A stretch of 64,000 nt of DNA, from the NCBI RefSeq assembly GCF_009913435.1, contig NZ_CP047895.1, positions 248,001 through 312,000 on the forward strand. Reading direction: 5' to 3'. A program made the translations under genes and the position numbers. The number at the start of each line of letters is the position of its first letter. The first letter of the stretch is position 1. Below, piece after piece: positions 17,434 to 26,120 of this stretch. Below the pieces are notes generated by a model that saw only the letters and a list, made by a program, of their open reading frames with translations, ran no database searches and was not told the DNA's origin. The stretch comes from Sphingomonas changnyeongensis. GTDB taxonomy: Bacteria > Pseudomonadota > Alphaproteobacteria > Sphingomonadales > Sphingomonadaceae.

Positions 17434-18317
17434 GCCACTCTCCTCTGTTCTTTTTCTCTGATTGTCTCGCTGGTGTCGCGGCTGCCGTCATGGCTCCAGC
17501 CCGGCGGCCCGAACGCATAGAGCAGGCGCGCCCGCCAGCCGGGGGCGCGCGCCACGTCGCGGGCGATGCCGACCCATTCGTGAAAGGCCGCCCAGATCAG
17601 GTTGAAGCGCCCGAGATTCTTGACCAGCCCGTAGCGCGGCGGAAGATCGTCACGCTCCGCCGTAAACGTGCCGAACATCCGGTCCCAGATGATGAACACG
17701 CCGGCATAATTGCGGTCGAGATAGGCGGCGTTGGTCGCATGGTGGACGCGGTGGTGCGACGGCGTGTTCATCACCGCCTCGAACCAGCGCGGCATCCGGC
17801 CGACCATCTCGGTATGGATCCAGAACTGGTAGATGAGGTTGAGCCCGGCGCAGAAGAACACCATTTCGGGCGGAAAGCCGATCAGGAACAGCGGCAGCCG
17901 GAAGATGAAGGCCAGGCTGATGAACCCGGTCCAGGTCTGCCGCAGCGCGGTCGACAGATTATAATGCTGGCTCGAATGGTGGATGACATGGCTGGCCCAG
18001 AACCAGCGCACCCGGTGGGCCGAGCGGTGAAAGAGATAATAGGCCAGATCGTCGAGCACGAAGCACAGGATCCACGCCCACCAGGCAAAGCCGATGTCGA
18101 ACAGAGCAAGGCCGTGGACGGCGACCGCAAGGCTGTAGACCAGCCCGGCGCTGAGCGCCCCGGCGACCGTCGAGCCGAACCCCAGCATCAGCGAGGTGAA
18201 GGTATCGCGCGGGCAGTAGCGGCGACGGTCGCGCGCGCGCGCGACCAGCATTTCGGCAAGGATGAGCAGGATGAAGCCCGGCACCGCATAATCGACCGGA
18301 TCGGGCAGTTCAGCCAT
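17337..18317 (-). CDS. Sterol desaturase / fatty acid hydroxylase family membrane protein
   Basis: A 326-residue membrane di-iron enzyme. Membrane helices lie at about residues 10-25, 40-65 and 75-95. Three histidine clusters of the family are present: HRSAH, HVIHHSSQHYN and HRVHHATN. These hydroxylate or desaturate lipid or carotenoid substrates. The last 40 or so residues after GPPGWSHDG are low-complexity and overlap the GMC gene out of phase, so the true C-terminus may be shorter, or the local sequence may be faulty. The ATG lies within the end of the upstream 87-residue gene (8-base overlap), so the genes are coupled. Confidence 0.83.
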   Translation of the reverse strand: MAELPDPVDYAVPGFILLILAEMLVARARDRRRYCPRDTFTSLMLGFGSTVAGALSAGLVYSLAVAVHGLALFDIGFAWWAWILCFVLDDLAYYLFHRSAHRVRWFWASHVIHHSSQHYNLSTALRQTWTGFISLAFIFRLPLFLIGFPPEMVFFCAGLNLIYQFWIHTEMVGRMPRWFEAVMNTPSHHRVHHATNAAYLDRNYAGVFIIWDRMFGTFTAERDDLPPRYGLVKNLGRFNLIWAAFHEWVGIARDVARAPGWRARLLYAFGPPGWSHDGSRDTSETIREKEQRRVAWKSMTSSSSAADRAAAPSPAGWRPGGDTGSA

Positions 18318-18573
18318 TGACGCTCTCCGCCACGAACTGCGCGCCGTGGCGGCGCACGCGCAGCGCCCGGCCATCGACCCCGGTCACCAGCGCGCCGGCG
18401 CGGTCGCCATCAAGCGTGGCGGCAGCAGCGATGAAGCCCGGCATCTCCGCCTCGGCAATGGCACAGGCCTCGGCCTCGTCGGCGAGCGCCGCGCCGCCCA
18501 GGCCCAGCGCGCGGGCGATGAAGGCGAGCAGCAGCACCCCGGCGAGCGACCCTGCCATCAGCGCGATGTTCAT
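18310..18573 (-). CDS. Small hypothetical membrane or secreted protein
   Basis: An 87-residue protein starting MNIALMAGSLAGVLL with one N-terminal hydrophobic segment (about residues 3-22), followed by a small soluble domain ending VRRHGAQFVAESVNG. No known motif is seen. It sits 10 bases after the phosphatase-like gene and overlaps the desaturase start by eight bases, forming a three-gene unit. The ATG at 18573 is chosen over an in-frame TTG at 18600, which would lie inside the upstream gene. Confidence 0.6.
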   Translation of the reverse strand: MNIALMAGSLAGVLLLAFIARALGLGGAALADEAEACAIAEAEMPGFIAAAATLDGDRAGALVTGVDGRALRVRRHGAQFVAESVNG

Positions 18574-18583
18574 GGCCGGCCGT

Positions 18584-19012
18584 TCATCGCCCGGCGCCAA
18601 GCGCCTCGATCATCGCCTGGATCGGCCGCAGGTCGTAACCGGCGGCGGCCGCCTTTTCGACCAGCGTGGCGGGATCGTCGCCCATCCGGGCGCGGGCGAG
18701 CGCCCAGAGAAAGCAGGAGCGCGTGCCCGACCGGCAATAGGCAAGCACCGGCCCGCGCGCCGCCGACAGCGCTTCGACCATCGCATCGATCTGCGCATGG
18801 CTGAACCCGGCATGGGTGACGGGGATGGCACGATAGCCAAGCCCGACGACGCGCGCCGCGCTCTCGACCTCCACCGAGGCGGGCTGGCCGGCCTCCTCGT
18901 CATCGGGGCGGTTGTTGATGATGAGCGCAAAGCCCTGTTCCGAAAGCGGGAGCAATTCGGAGGGCCAGATCTGCGGCGCCACGGCCATGCGTTCGTCGAG
19001 ACGGTGGATCAT
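18584..19012 (-). CDS. TIGR01244-type phosphatase/sulfurtransferase-like protein
   Basis: A 142-residue cysteine phosphatase-fold protein. The P-loop AYCRSGTRS (CX5R) is visible, with the N-terminal IINNRPDDEE block typical of the family whose domain is also fused to rhodanese or beta-lactamase-like modules in Blh-type proteins. The C-terminus ends in a helical AAAAGYDLRPIQAMIEAL region, also typical. The first methionine with family match is 19012; the longer frame upstream has no family features. The substrate is unknown; a role in sulfide metabolism is suggested for relatives. Confidence 0.75.
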   Translation of the reverse strand: MIHRLDERMAVAPQIWPSELLPLSEQGFALIINNRPDDEEAGQPASVEVESAARVVGLGYRAIPVTHAGFSHAQIDAMVEALSAARGPVLAYCRSGTRSCFLWALARARMGDDPATLVEKAAAAGYDLRPIQAMIEALGAGR

Positions 19013-19092
19013 GCCGGAACTGTAACCGGATTTACCCCGTTGTGAATAAGCGATTTCGCGGACGCGGGCGATCAGATCGCCGGACGGCAAAA

Positions 19093-19120
19093 CGGCCCCG
19101 CACGTCGCCATGCGGGGCCG
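19093..19120 (-). terminator. Intrinsic terminator of the PEP-CTERM gene
   Basis: A perfect 10-bp stem (CGGCCCCGCA / TGCGGGGCCG) with an eight-base loop is followed on the minus strand by TTTTG. It lies about 20 bases past the stop of the PEP-CTERM gene. Confidence 0.75.
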
Positions 19121-19142
19121 TCGGCCATGATCGAAGACCGGT

Positions 19143-19697
19143 TCAGGCGTAGGCGATGCGCGACCGCCGGACGCGCAGCGCGCCGCCGGCAAGCGCGAAG
19201 CCGCCGATCATCAGCGCCCAGCTTTCCGGTTCGGGCACGGCGGCAATGTTGCCCGGGCCGCGGATTTCGGCCGAATAGGCGCCGGCATCGATGTTTTCGT
19301 AGCCAGTGATGACGAGGAAATAGGTCGTACCCGCCGTCAGATTGGTGGTGAAGCCCGCCAGGCCGATAAGGGGATTGTCGTCATTGCCGACGATCACATT
19401 GGCAAAGGGCGTCAGCGGGTTGAAGCTGTTGGAATAGAGGAAGGCGTAATTGTCCCAGCCGCCGACCGCGGTGGACTGGAAGCTGTAGGCCCCGTTCGCA
19501 TCGACGGCGAACTGGTGGAAACGATAGGCAACAGCCGTGCCGACCCCCGATGCCGGCGGCGTCGGCGGATTGCCCTGGATCGGCCGGTTCCACAACGGCC
19601 CGCCGCTGGTGTTGCCGGTGAACACGATGGTGCCGGCCGACGCGGCAGATGCGCAGACGGTGGCAAGAGCAGCAGCCACGAACAGACTGGTCTTCAT
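19143..19697 (-). CDS. PEPxxWA-CTERM sorting domain protein
   Basis: A 184-residue exported protein. It has a signal peptide (MKTSLFVAAALATVCASAASA), a beta-rich body of small and aromatic residues, and a C-terminal sorting signal VPEPESWALMIGGFALAGG followed by the basic tail RVRRSR. This tripartite tail is the proteobacterial PEP-CTERM variant (PEPxxWA) processed by exosortase/EpsH-type enzymes. The gene stands alone with its own terminator. The body has no recognised enzyme motif; a surface or matrix role is inferred. Confidence 0.85.
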   Translation of the reverse strand: MKTSLFVAAALATVCASAASAGTIVFTGNTSGGPLWNRPIQGNPPTPPASGVGTAVAYRFHQFAVDANGAYSFQSTAVGGWDNYAFLYSNSFNPLTPFANVIVGNDDNPLIGLAGFTTNLTAGTTYFLVITGYENIDAGAYSAEIRGPGNIAAVPEPESWALMIGGFALAGGALRVRRSRIAYA

Positions 19698-19798
19698 GAT
19701 CGCACCCCTTCTGAATGAACTCCCCCGAGAAGGTTGACGTTCATCTTCTGTTAACCAAGAGTCAAGCGGCGATGACGTCCCGTTCCGAGACGGAAACG

Positions 19799-19822
19799 CC
19801 GGGCGGGGATGCGCGCCCGGCT
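19799..19822 (-). terminator. Hairpin between recQ and the PEP-CTERM gene
   Basis: An 8-bp perfect stem, GCCGGGCG/CGCCCGGC, with an eight-base loop lies 17 bases past the recQ stop. On the minus strand it is followed by GTTTCC, a weak U-tract, so termination here is possible but not certain. Confidence 0.4.
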
Positions 19823-19838
19823 GCCGGCGGGTGCGCGC

Positions 19839-21602
19839 TCAGGCCGACAGATGCTCGGCGATCGCGCGCAGGAATGCCGGCCCATAGGCATCGAGCTTGC
19901 GCGCGCCGACGCCGGTGATCTGACCCATGGCCCACAGGCTGTCGGGCCGCGCGGCGGCCATGTCGCGCAGCGTCGCGTCATGGAAGATCACATAGGGCGG
20001 CACGCCCGCCTCGGCCGCAAGCGCGCGGCGGCAGGCGCGCAGCGCCTCGAACAGCGGATCATCGGCTGCGGGCACGGCTGCGCCGCCCCGCTTGCGCGTC
20101 CGGCGCGGCGGCAGTGCGATTTCGACCGGCTGTTCGCCCTTCAGGATCGGGCGGGCCTGCGCGCCCAGCATCAGCCCGCCATGTTCGGTCGTCACCAGCG
20201 CCTCGCGCAGCATCAGCGCGCGGGTGAGCGGGCGGATCAGCGGCGCGTCGGCGGCATCCACGATGCCGAACACCGACAGGCTGTCATGGCCGTTCATCTG
20301 GCTGCGCGCGGTCGAGCGGCCGAGCAGGATTTCCTCGACATAGCCCGCGCCATAGGTCTGGCCGGTGCGGAACACCGCCGACAGCAGCTTGCGCGCCAGC
20401 TCGGTCGCGTCGACGCGCGCCGGCGGGGTCAGGCAATTGTCGCAATTGCCGCACGGGCCAGCCGGCTGCTCGCCGAAATGGCGCAGCAGCACCATCCGCC
20501 GGCAGTCGCCCGTCTCGACCAGACCGCTGAGCGCCGCCAGCCGCGCCTGTTCGCTCGCCCGCCGGTCGGGCTCGACCTCGTCCAGCCGCTGGCGCGCGCG
20601 CACGAAATCCTCCGCGCCCCAGAACAGATGCGCGGCAGCCGGTGCCCCGTCGCGCCCGGCACGGCCGGTTTCCTGATAATAGGCCTCGATCGAACGCGGC
20701 AGCGCGGCATGGGCGACGAAACGCACATCGGGCTTGTCGATCCCCATGCCGAAGGCGATGGTCGCGACCATCACCATGTCCTCGGACGCGACGAACGCCG
20801 CCTGATTGGCCTGGCGCAGCTCGGGCGACAGCCCGGCATGATAGACGCGCACCGGCCGCCCGGTCGCCGCCAGCTGGGCGGCGAGCTTTTCGGTGCCGGC
20901 GCGCGAGGGCGCATAGACGATGCCCGCCCCCGGCGTCTGGCGGACCAGATCGGCGATCTGCCGCGCCGCGCCGTCGCGCGGGGAGATGGCATAGCGGATA
21001 TTGGGCCGGTCGAACCCGGCGATGATCATCCCGTCTTCGGGCAGGCCGAGCTGGACCAGAATGTCGGCGCGGGTATGCGCATCGGCGGTGGCGGTGAGCG
21101 CCAGCCGGGGCACGTGCGGGAAGCTGTCGAGCAGCGGGCGCAGCAGCCGGTAATCGGGGCGGAAATCATGCCCCCATTCGGACACGCAATGCGCCTCGTC
21201 GATGGCGAACAGGTTGATCCGCGCCTCGGCGATCAGCTCGCGGAACTGCGGCGTCGCCGCGCGTTCGGGCGCGACATAGAGCAGGTCGAGCGCGCCTGCG
21301 CGCAGCCGGTCGATCGTCTCGCGGCGATTGTCGTCGGCGGAGGTCAGCGTCGCCGCGCGGATGCCGACCGCCAATGCCGAGCGCAGCTGGTCATGCATCA
21401 GCGCGATCAGCGGCGAGATGACGACACACAGGCCATCACGCGCCACCGCCGGCAGCTGGTAGCAGAGTGACTTGCCCGCCCCGGTCGGCATGACCGCCAG
21501 CGTATGGCGGCCGGCCATCACCCGGTCGATCACCTGCCCCTGAACGCCGCGAAAGCCCGGAAAGCCGAAAACCGACTGCAGCAGCGCCTGAACATCGCCC
21601 AT
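19839..21602 (-). CDS. recQ: ATP-dependent DNA helicase RecQ
   Basis: A 587-residue 3'-to-5' DNA helicase for recombination repair. Walker A MPTGAGKSLCYQLPA, the DEAH box FAIDEAHCVSEWGHDFRPDY, motif VI QETGRAGRDG, and the zinc-binding cysteines CRRMVLL...CGNCDNC of the RecQ C-terminal domain are present. An HRDC domain follows at about residues 510-587, ending GARKLDAYGPAFL. Length is typical. The ATG is close to the nhaA stop on the same strand (nine-base gap), so readthrough from nhaA is possible. Confidence 0.93.
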   Translation of the reverse strand: MGDVQALLQSVFGFPGFRGVQGQVIDRVMAGRHTLAVMPTGAGKSLCYQLPAVARDGLCVVISPLIALMHDQLRSALAVGIRAATLTSADDNRRETIDRLRAGALDLLYVAPERAATPQFRELIAEARINLFAIDEAHCVSEWGHDFRPDYRLLRPLLDSFPHVPRLALTATADAHTRADILVQLGLPEDGMIIAGFDRPNIRYAISPRDGAARQIADLVRQTPGAGIVYAPSRAGTEKLAAQLAATGRPVRVYHAGLSPELRQANQAAFVASEDMVMVATIAFGMGIDKPDVRFVAHAALPRSIEAYYQETGRAGRDGAPAAAHLFWGAEDFVRARQRLDEVEPDRRASEQARLAALSGLVETGDCRRMVLLRHFGEQPAGPCGNCDNCLTPPARVDATELARKLLSAVFRTGQTYGAGYVEEILLGRSTARSQMNGHDSLSVFGIVDAADAPLIRPLTRALMLREALVTTEHGGLMLGAQARPILKGEQPVEIALPPRRTRKRGGAAVPAADDPLFEALRACRRALAAEAGVPPYVIFHDATLRDMAAARPDSLWAMGQITGVGARKLDAYGPAFLRAIAEHLSA

Positions 21603-21611
21603 GCCAGCGCC

Positions 21612-22796
21612 TCAGCGGCGGGCAGCGAGGCGCAGCACGGCAAAGCCCGCCAGCGCCGACAGAAGCGATCCGGCAAGCACGCCGATCTTGGCCGCATCGA
21701 CCCGCGCCGGATCGCCGGGAAAGGCGAGGCCGGCGATGAACAGGCTCATCGTAAAGCCGATCCCGCACAGCAGCGCCGCACCATAGATCTGCACCCAGCC
21801 CGCACCCGCCGGGCGGGGGGCCAGCCCCAGCCGCACCGTCGCCCATACCGCGCCGAACACCCCCGCCTGCTTGCCGAGAAACAGGCCGAGCGCGATGCCA
21901 AGCGGCAGCGGCGCCAGCACATCGGTGCCCGCGCCAAGCGCGACCCCGGCATTCACAAAGCCGAACACCGGCACGATCACGAACGCCACCCAGGGCGCCA
22001 GCGCATGTTCCAGCCGGTGGAGCGTCGAGTCTTCGGCATCGGGCGCGGCGGGCGTGACGCGGATCGGCACGGCGAGCGCGGCGAGCACGCCCGCCACCGT
22101 CGCGTGAATGCCCGACACCAGTTCGGCATACCAGAGCGCGGCAAAGCCGATCAGAAAGGGCCAGACCGCGCGCACCCCGAGCCGGTTGAGCGCGAACATC
22201 ACCCCCAGCACGGCCAGCCCCGCCGCCGCCGCACCCAGATCGAGACTTTCGGTGTAAAAGGCCGCGATGATCGCGACCGCCCCCATATCGTCGACGATCG
22301 CGACCGTCGTCAGGAACAGCTTGAGCGAGGTCGGCACCCGCCGGCCGAGCAGCGCCATCACCCCGATCGCAAAGGCGATGTCGGTCGCCGCCGGGATCGC
22401 CCAGCCCCGGGCCAGCCCCGCCACCGGCCCGGCACAGGCCAGATAGATGGCCGCAGGCGCGGCCATGCCCGCGACAGCGGCAATGACCGGCAGCACCCGG
22501 TCCGCCGGGCGGGCCAGCTGGCCGTCGAGCAGCTCGCGCTTGATCTCCAGCCCGACGAGCAGGAAGAAAATCGCCATCAGCCCGTCATTGACCCACAGAT
22601 GCACGGTCATCGGCCCCAGCTTGGGCACCAGCACCGGCCCGGTCACCGCATGGACGAAATGATGATAAGCGTCGGCGGTCGCCGGCAGATTGGCGGCGAT
22701 GAGCGCGAGCGCGGCGGCCAGGATCAGCAGATAGCCGCCCGCCGCCTCGGTCGCGAGGAAGGCACGCAGGGCGGATGCGGGACGGGAAAGGGCCAT
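21612..22796 (-). CDS. nhaA: Na+/H+ antiporter NhaA
   Basis: A 394-residue inner-membrane antiporter that expels sodium in exchange for protons. About twelve hydrophobic segments are evident. The ion-binding aspartate pair lies in TTVAIVDDMGAVAII; other NhaA blocks are MAIFFLLVGLEIKRE, GWAIPAATDIAFA, and the C-terminal LLCGIGFTMSLFIAGLAF. The start is ATG 22796 (MALSRPAS); the 14-residue upstream extension lacks family character. Confidence 0.93.
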   Translation of the reverse strand: MALSRPASALRAFLATEAAGGYLLILAAALALIAANLPATADAYHHFVHAVTGPVLVPKLGPMTVHLWVNDGLMAIFFLLVGLEIKRELLDGQLARPADRVLPVIAAVAGMAAPAAIYLACAGPVAGLARGWAIPAATDIAFAIGVMALLGRRVPTSLKLFLTTVAIVDDMGAVAIIAAFYTESLDLGAAAAGLAVLGVMFALNRLGVRAVWPFLIGFAALWYAELVSGIHATVAGVLAALAVPIRVTPAAPDAEDSTLHRLEHALAPWVAFVIVPVFGFVNAGVALGAGTDVLAPLPLGIALGLFLGKQAGVFGAVWATVRLGLAPRPAGAGWVQIYGAALLCGIGFTMSLFIAGLAFPGDPARVDAAKIGVLAGSLLSALAGFAVLRLAARR

Positions 22797-22914
22797 CGCC
22801 CGTCTGTGTCGCGAGACGGCGGCGGGATCAACCGCCAAGCGGTCGGGATCGCCGCTTCGCCTGGTGCGTTTTCGAACAGGGCGGACTCACCCTGCGGCCC
22901 GGAGCGCTCTGGCG

Positions 22915-23697
22915 TCAGTCGCGCCGGGCGGCGCGCGCCGCCCGTTCGGACAGCCGCGCGCGGGCGGCATCATGGATGCCGGGCACGGCGGCGAGCACAC
23001 CGAACAGCTCAGCCGTCGGGCTGTTCCAGCCAATGGGCGCGCCCAGCGCATCGGTGACGACCGCTCCCGCCTCGCCGGCGATCAGCGCGGCGGCGGCGAT
23101 GTCCCATTCCCGGCCCCAGCGCAGGCTTGCGACCAGATCGACCTCGCCGGCGGCGATCATCGCGATCCTGAGCGCGATCGAGTTGGGCCGGGGCACGGCA
23201 ACCAGATCGGCATCGTCGGCGGGCAGCATGTCGGCGGGCACGCGCGCGCCGGGCAGCGCCTGCCGGTCGGCAACCGCCAGCCGCCGGCCGTTCAGCCACG
23301 CCCCGCCGCCCAGTTCGGCCCGCCATAGCTCGCCGCGCGCCGGGGCCGCGAGCACGCCCAGCACCGCCTGCCCGCGCGCGACAAGCGCGATCGAAATCGC
23401 CCAGCCCGGCCGCCCGCGGATGAAATCGCGCGTGCCGTCAATGGGATCGACCATCCAGGTGCGCGGCCGCGCCAGCCGGTCGGCGCTGTCAGCCGTTTCC
23501 TCGGACAGCCAGCCCGCCTCGGGATCAAGCGCCGACAGGCGCCGCTTGAGCAGCGCATCGACGTCCAGATCGACGTCGCACACCGGCTGGCCTGGGGCCT
23601 TTTCCCATGTCGTGAACCCGGCGCGGGCGCGGCCAATCGCCAGCGCCCCGGCCTCGCCCGCGATGGCGGCGACCGCATCGATCAGCCGGTCAGCCAC
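22915..23697 (-). CDS. cysQ: 3'(2'),5'-bisphosphate nucleotidase CysQ (inositol monophosphatase family)
   Basis: Removes the 3'-phosphate from PAP and PAPS in sulfur assimilation. The 260-residue protein has the metal motifs LSEETADS, DPIDGTRDF (binding Mg2+) and WDIAAAALIAGEAGA, in the usual order. GTG 23697 is the start; it overlaps the end of the pmbA-type gene by eight bases, so the two are coupled. Inositol monophosphatase activity cannot be ruled out, but the DGTRDFIRG form favours CysQ. Confidence 0.85.
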   Translation of the reverse strand: MADRLIDAVAAIAGEAGALAIGRARAGFTTWEKAPGQPVCDVDLDVDALLKRRLSALDPEAGWLSEETADSADRLARPRTWMVDPIDGTRDFIRGRPGWAISIALVARGQAVLGVLAAPARGELWRAELGGGAWLNGRRLAVADRQALPGARVPADMLPADDADLVAVPRPNSIALRIAMIAAGEVDLVASLRWGREWDIAAAALIAGEAGAVVTDALGAPIGWNSPTAELFGVLAAVPGIHDAARARLSERAARAARRD

Positions 23698-25036
23698 CGG
23701 CGAGCGTCATCCCCTCGACCAGCAGCGTCGGCACGTTGAGCGCGTAGCGATGCTCAAGATCGTCGGCAGCGGTCAGATTGGCGAGCATGTCGCGCAGATT
23801 GCCCGCAATCGTCACCTCTGCAACGGGCCGGGTCAGCACGCCATTCTCGATCAGGAAACCGCCCGCCCCGCGGCTGTAATCGCCGGTCACGCCATTGACG
23901 CCCTGGCCGATCAGCTCGGTGACGTAAAAGCCGTGGGTGATGCCGGCCAGCAGCTCGTCGCGCGACAGCGTGCCGCCCAGCAGATCGACATTGCTCGCCC
24001 CCACGCCCGGCGGGCCGCCGACGCCGCGCACCGCATGGCCGGTCGGCGCACGGCCAAGCTGGCGGGCCGATGCGCTGTCGAGCAGCCAGCCGGTCAGCCG
24101 CCCGTCATCGATGATCCGCCTCTCGGCGGTCGGCAGGCCCTCGCCGTCGAACGGGCGCGAGCGCAGGCCGCGCCGCCGGTGCGGCGCATCGACGACCGAC
24201 AGGCCGCGCGGCAGCACATGCTCGCCCTCCATTTCCAGCAAAAAGCTCGTCCGCCGGGCGATGGCGGGGCCGGAAATCGCCCCCAGCACATGGCCGATCA
24301 GGCTATTGCCGACCCGGGGGTCGAACACCACCGGCATCGCGCCGCTCGGCAGCCGCGCCGCGCCCAGCCGCGCCACCGCGCGCTCGCCCGCCAGCCGGCC
24401 TATCTGCTCGGCCGGGTCCAGATCGGCCAGATGGCGGGTCCAGTGCCACGCCCCGTCGCGCTGCTTGGCCCCGCCCTCGCCGGCGAGCATCGAGGCCGAA
24501 ACCGAATGGGCGCTGGCGCGGTAGCCGCCGGCAAAGCCGTGGCTGGTCGCGATGGCGACCAGGCTGGATCCGGCGCTGGCGCTCGCCCCTTCGCTGTTCG
24601 ACACGCCGGCGACGCCGCGCGCCGCCTCCTCGGCCGCAAGCGCGCGGGCACGCAGCTCTGCCGGTTCGGGATCGACGCCGTCATGCAGGTCAAGATCGGG
24701 GGCAGCATCGCGCATCAGCGCGTCCTCGGGCGCAAGCCCGGCATGGAGATCCTCGGGCGCCTCGCGCGCCATCGCCACCGCCCGCTCGGCCAGCGCATCC
24801 AGCCGGGCGGGCGCAAGGTCGGAGGCGGAGACGCTGGCCGAGCGCCGCCCGACAAACACCCTCAGCCCGATTTCCTCGCCGTCCGACCGGTCGATATTCT
24901 CCAGCCGGCCAAGGCGGACATGCACGTCGGTCGACCGGTTGGCGTGATAGATCGCATCGGCGGCATCGGCACCGGCACGGCGCGCGGCGGCGACCAGATC
25001 CTGAAGGCGGGCGGCGGCATCTTCGGCAGAAAGCAT
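23690..25036 (-). CDS. pmbA: TldD/PmbA-family metalloprotease (TldE-like)
   Basis: A 448-residue PmbA/TldE-type subunit, which with TldD processes peptides such as modified antibiotics in other bacteria. The fold's landmarks are GEEIGLRVFVGRRSASVSAS, the GGPPGVGASNVDLLGG region, and the C-terminal TRPVAEVTIAGNLRDML. No HEXXH motif is visible, as expected for the non-catalytic PmbA partner. ATG 25036 is chosen; a GTG nine bases upstream is possible. TldD is not in the window. Confidence 0.83.
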   Translation of the reverse strand: MLSAEDAAARLQDLVAAARRAGADAADAIYHANRSTDVHVRLGRLENIDRSDGEEIGLRVFVGRRSASVSASDLAPARLDALAERAVAMAREAPEDLHAGLAPEDALMRDAAPDLDLHDGVDPEPAELRARALAAEEAARGVAGVSNSEGASASAGSSLVAIATSHGFAGGYRASAHSVSASMLAGEGGAKQRDGAWHWTRHLADLDPAEQIGRLAGERAVARLGAARLPSGAMPVVFDPRVGNSLIGHVLGAISGPAIARRTSFLLEMEGEHVLPRGLSVVDAPHRRRGLRSRPFDGEGLPTAERRIIDDGRLTGWLLDSASARQLGRAPTGHAVRGVGGPPGVGASNVDLLGGTLSRDELLAGITHGFYVTELIGQGVNGVTGDYSRGAGGFLIENGVLTRPVAEVTIAGNLRDMLANLTAADDLEHRYALNVPTLLVEGMTLAGG

Positions 25037-25058
25037 CGCCTGCACTTAAGGTCGCGGC

Positions 25059-25961
25059 TCAGCCCGCGCCAGTCCCGACCGTCAGACAGGCAAGAAAGAC
25101 CAGCAGCCCCGCCATGCGGTTCGAGCGGAAGCGGCCAAGCGCATCATCGGCATCGCCGGGTTCGAGCGCCATCACCTGCCACAGCAGATGCAGCGCCGCC
25201 GGCGCCAGCGCGACCAGTGCGAGCGGCTCGGCACGCACCCCCCAGATCGCCACAGCCCAGCCGATCAGCGCCAGCGCATAGAAAAAGCCGATGCCAGCGC
25301 GCACCCGCCCGCCCAGCGCCAGCGCCGACGAGCGGATGCCGACCAGCGCGTCATCCTCGCGGTCCTGCAGCGCATAGATGGTGTCATAGCCGACGACCCA
25401 GGCAACCGTGCCCAGATAGAGCGCGACCGCCGGCCAGCCGAGCGTGCCCAACGTCGCCGCCCAGCCGACCAGCGCGCCCCAGGAAAACACCATGCCCAGC
25501 CAGGCCTGGGGCCACCAGGTGATGCGCTTCATGAACGGATAGGCGGCAACCGGCGCGAGGCTCGCCAGCGCGATGACGATGGCAAGCGGCTGCAGCTGCA
25601 CCAGCACAACGAGCCCGATCCCGCACAGGATCAGCAGCCAGGCCCAGGCCGCCTTCAGCGACACCAGCCCGGCGGCGAGCGGCCGCCCGCGCGTGCGCGC
25701 CACCCGCGCATCGAGATCGCGGTCGATGATGTCGTTATAGACGCAGCCTGCGCCGCGCATCGCCACCGATCCGAGCAGCAGCCAGGCCAGCAACGCCAAA
25801 TGGCTGAACGCCCCGCCCGCCAGCGCCACGCCCCAGGCACAGGGCCAGAACAGCAGCCACCAGCCGATCGGCCGGTCGAGCCGGGCGAGCAGGATATAGG
25901 GCCGCAGCCGGCCGGACGCCGCGAGCCGCCGGTGTTCGGTATCGGGAAGCACGGTGGACAT
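25059..25961 (-). CDS. ubiA: 4-hydroxybenzoate polyprenyltransferase UbiA
   Basis: Attaches the polyprenyl tail to 4-hydroxybenzoate in ubiquinone synthesis. The 300-residue protein is highly hydrophobic, with about nine membrane helices. The two aspartate-rich prenyl-pyrophosphate motifs are present: NDIIDRDLDARVARTRGRPL and YDTIYALQDREDD. The start is ATG 25961 (MSTVLPDTEH). A palindromic repeat lies upstream, between it and rsmE, which is transcribed in the opposite direction. Confidence 0.92.
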   Translation of the reverse strand: MSTVLPDTEHRRLAASGRLRPYILLARLDRPIGWWLLFWPCAWGVALAGGAFSHLALLAWLLLGSVAMRGAGCVYNDIIDRDLDARVARTRGRPLAAGLVSLKAAWAWLLILCGIGLVVLVQLQPLAIVIALASLAPVAAYPFMKRITWWPQAWLGMVFSWGALVGWAATLGTLGWPAVALYLGTVAWVVGYDTIYALQDREDDALVGIRSSALALGGRVRAGIGFFYALALIGWAVAIWGVRAEPLALVALAPAALHLLWQVMALEPGDADDALGRFRSNRMAGLLVFLACLTVGTGAG

Positions 25962-25975
25962 GGCCGCGCCGTAAA

Positions 25976-26019
25976 GCATTTTCCGGGCGGGTGGAATCAC
26001 CCCGCGCCCCGGAAAATGC
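25976..26019. repeat. Palindromic intergenic repeat, copy 1
   Basis: Outer arms GCATTTTCCGGG and CCCGGAAAATGC flank an inner GGTG-GAAT-CACC palindrome. The same architecture recurs at 30460-30503. Such nested palindromes are common in alphaproteobacterial intergenic regions. It lies in the ubiA-rsmE divergent spacer. Confidence 0.7.
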
Positions 26020-26120
26020 AGCAAATCAGGCGTCTGGACCGGCCGGTCCCGTGCGCCGAACGGGCGGCGGGCGCGGCGCGATGCTTGGCCCGACGGCCGC
26101 GCTCGGCTAAGCCCCCGGCC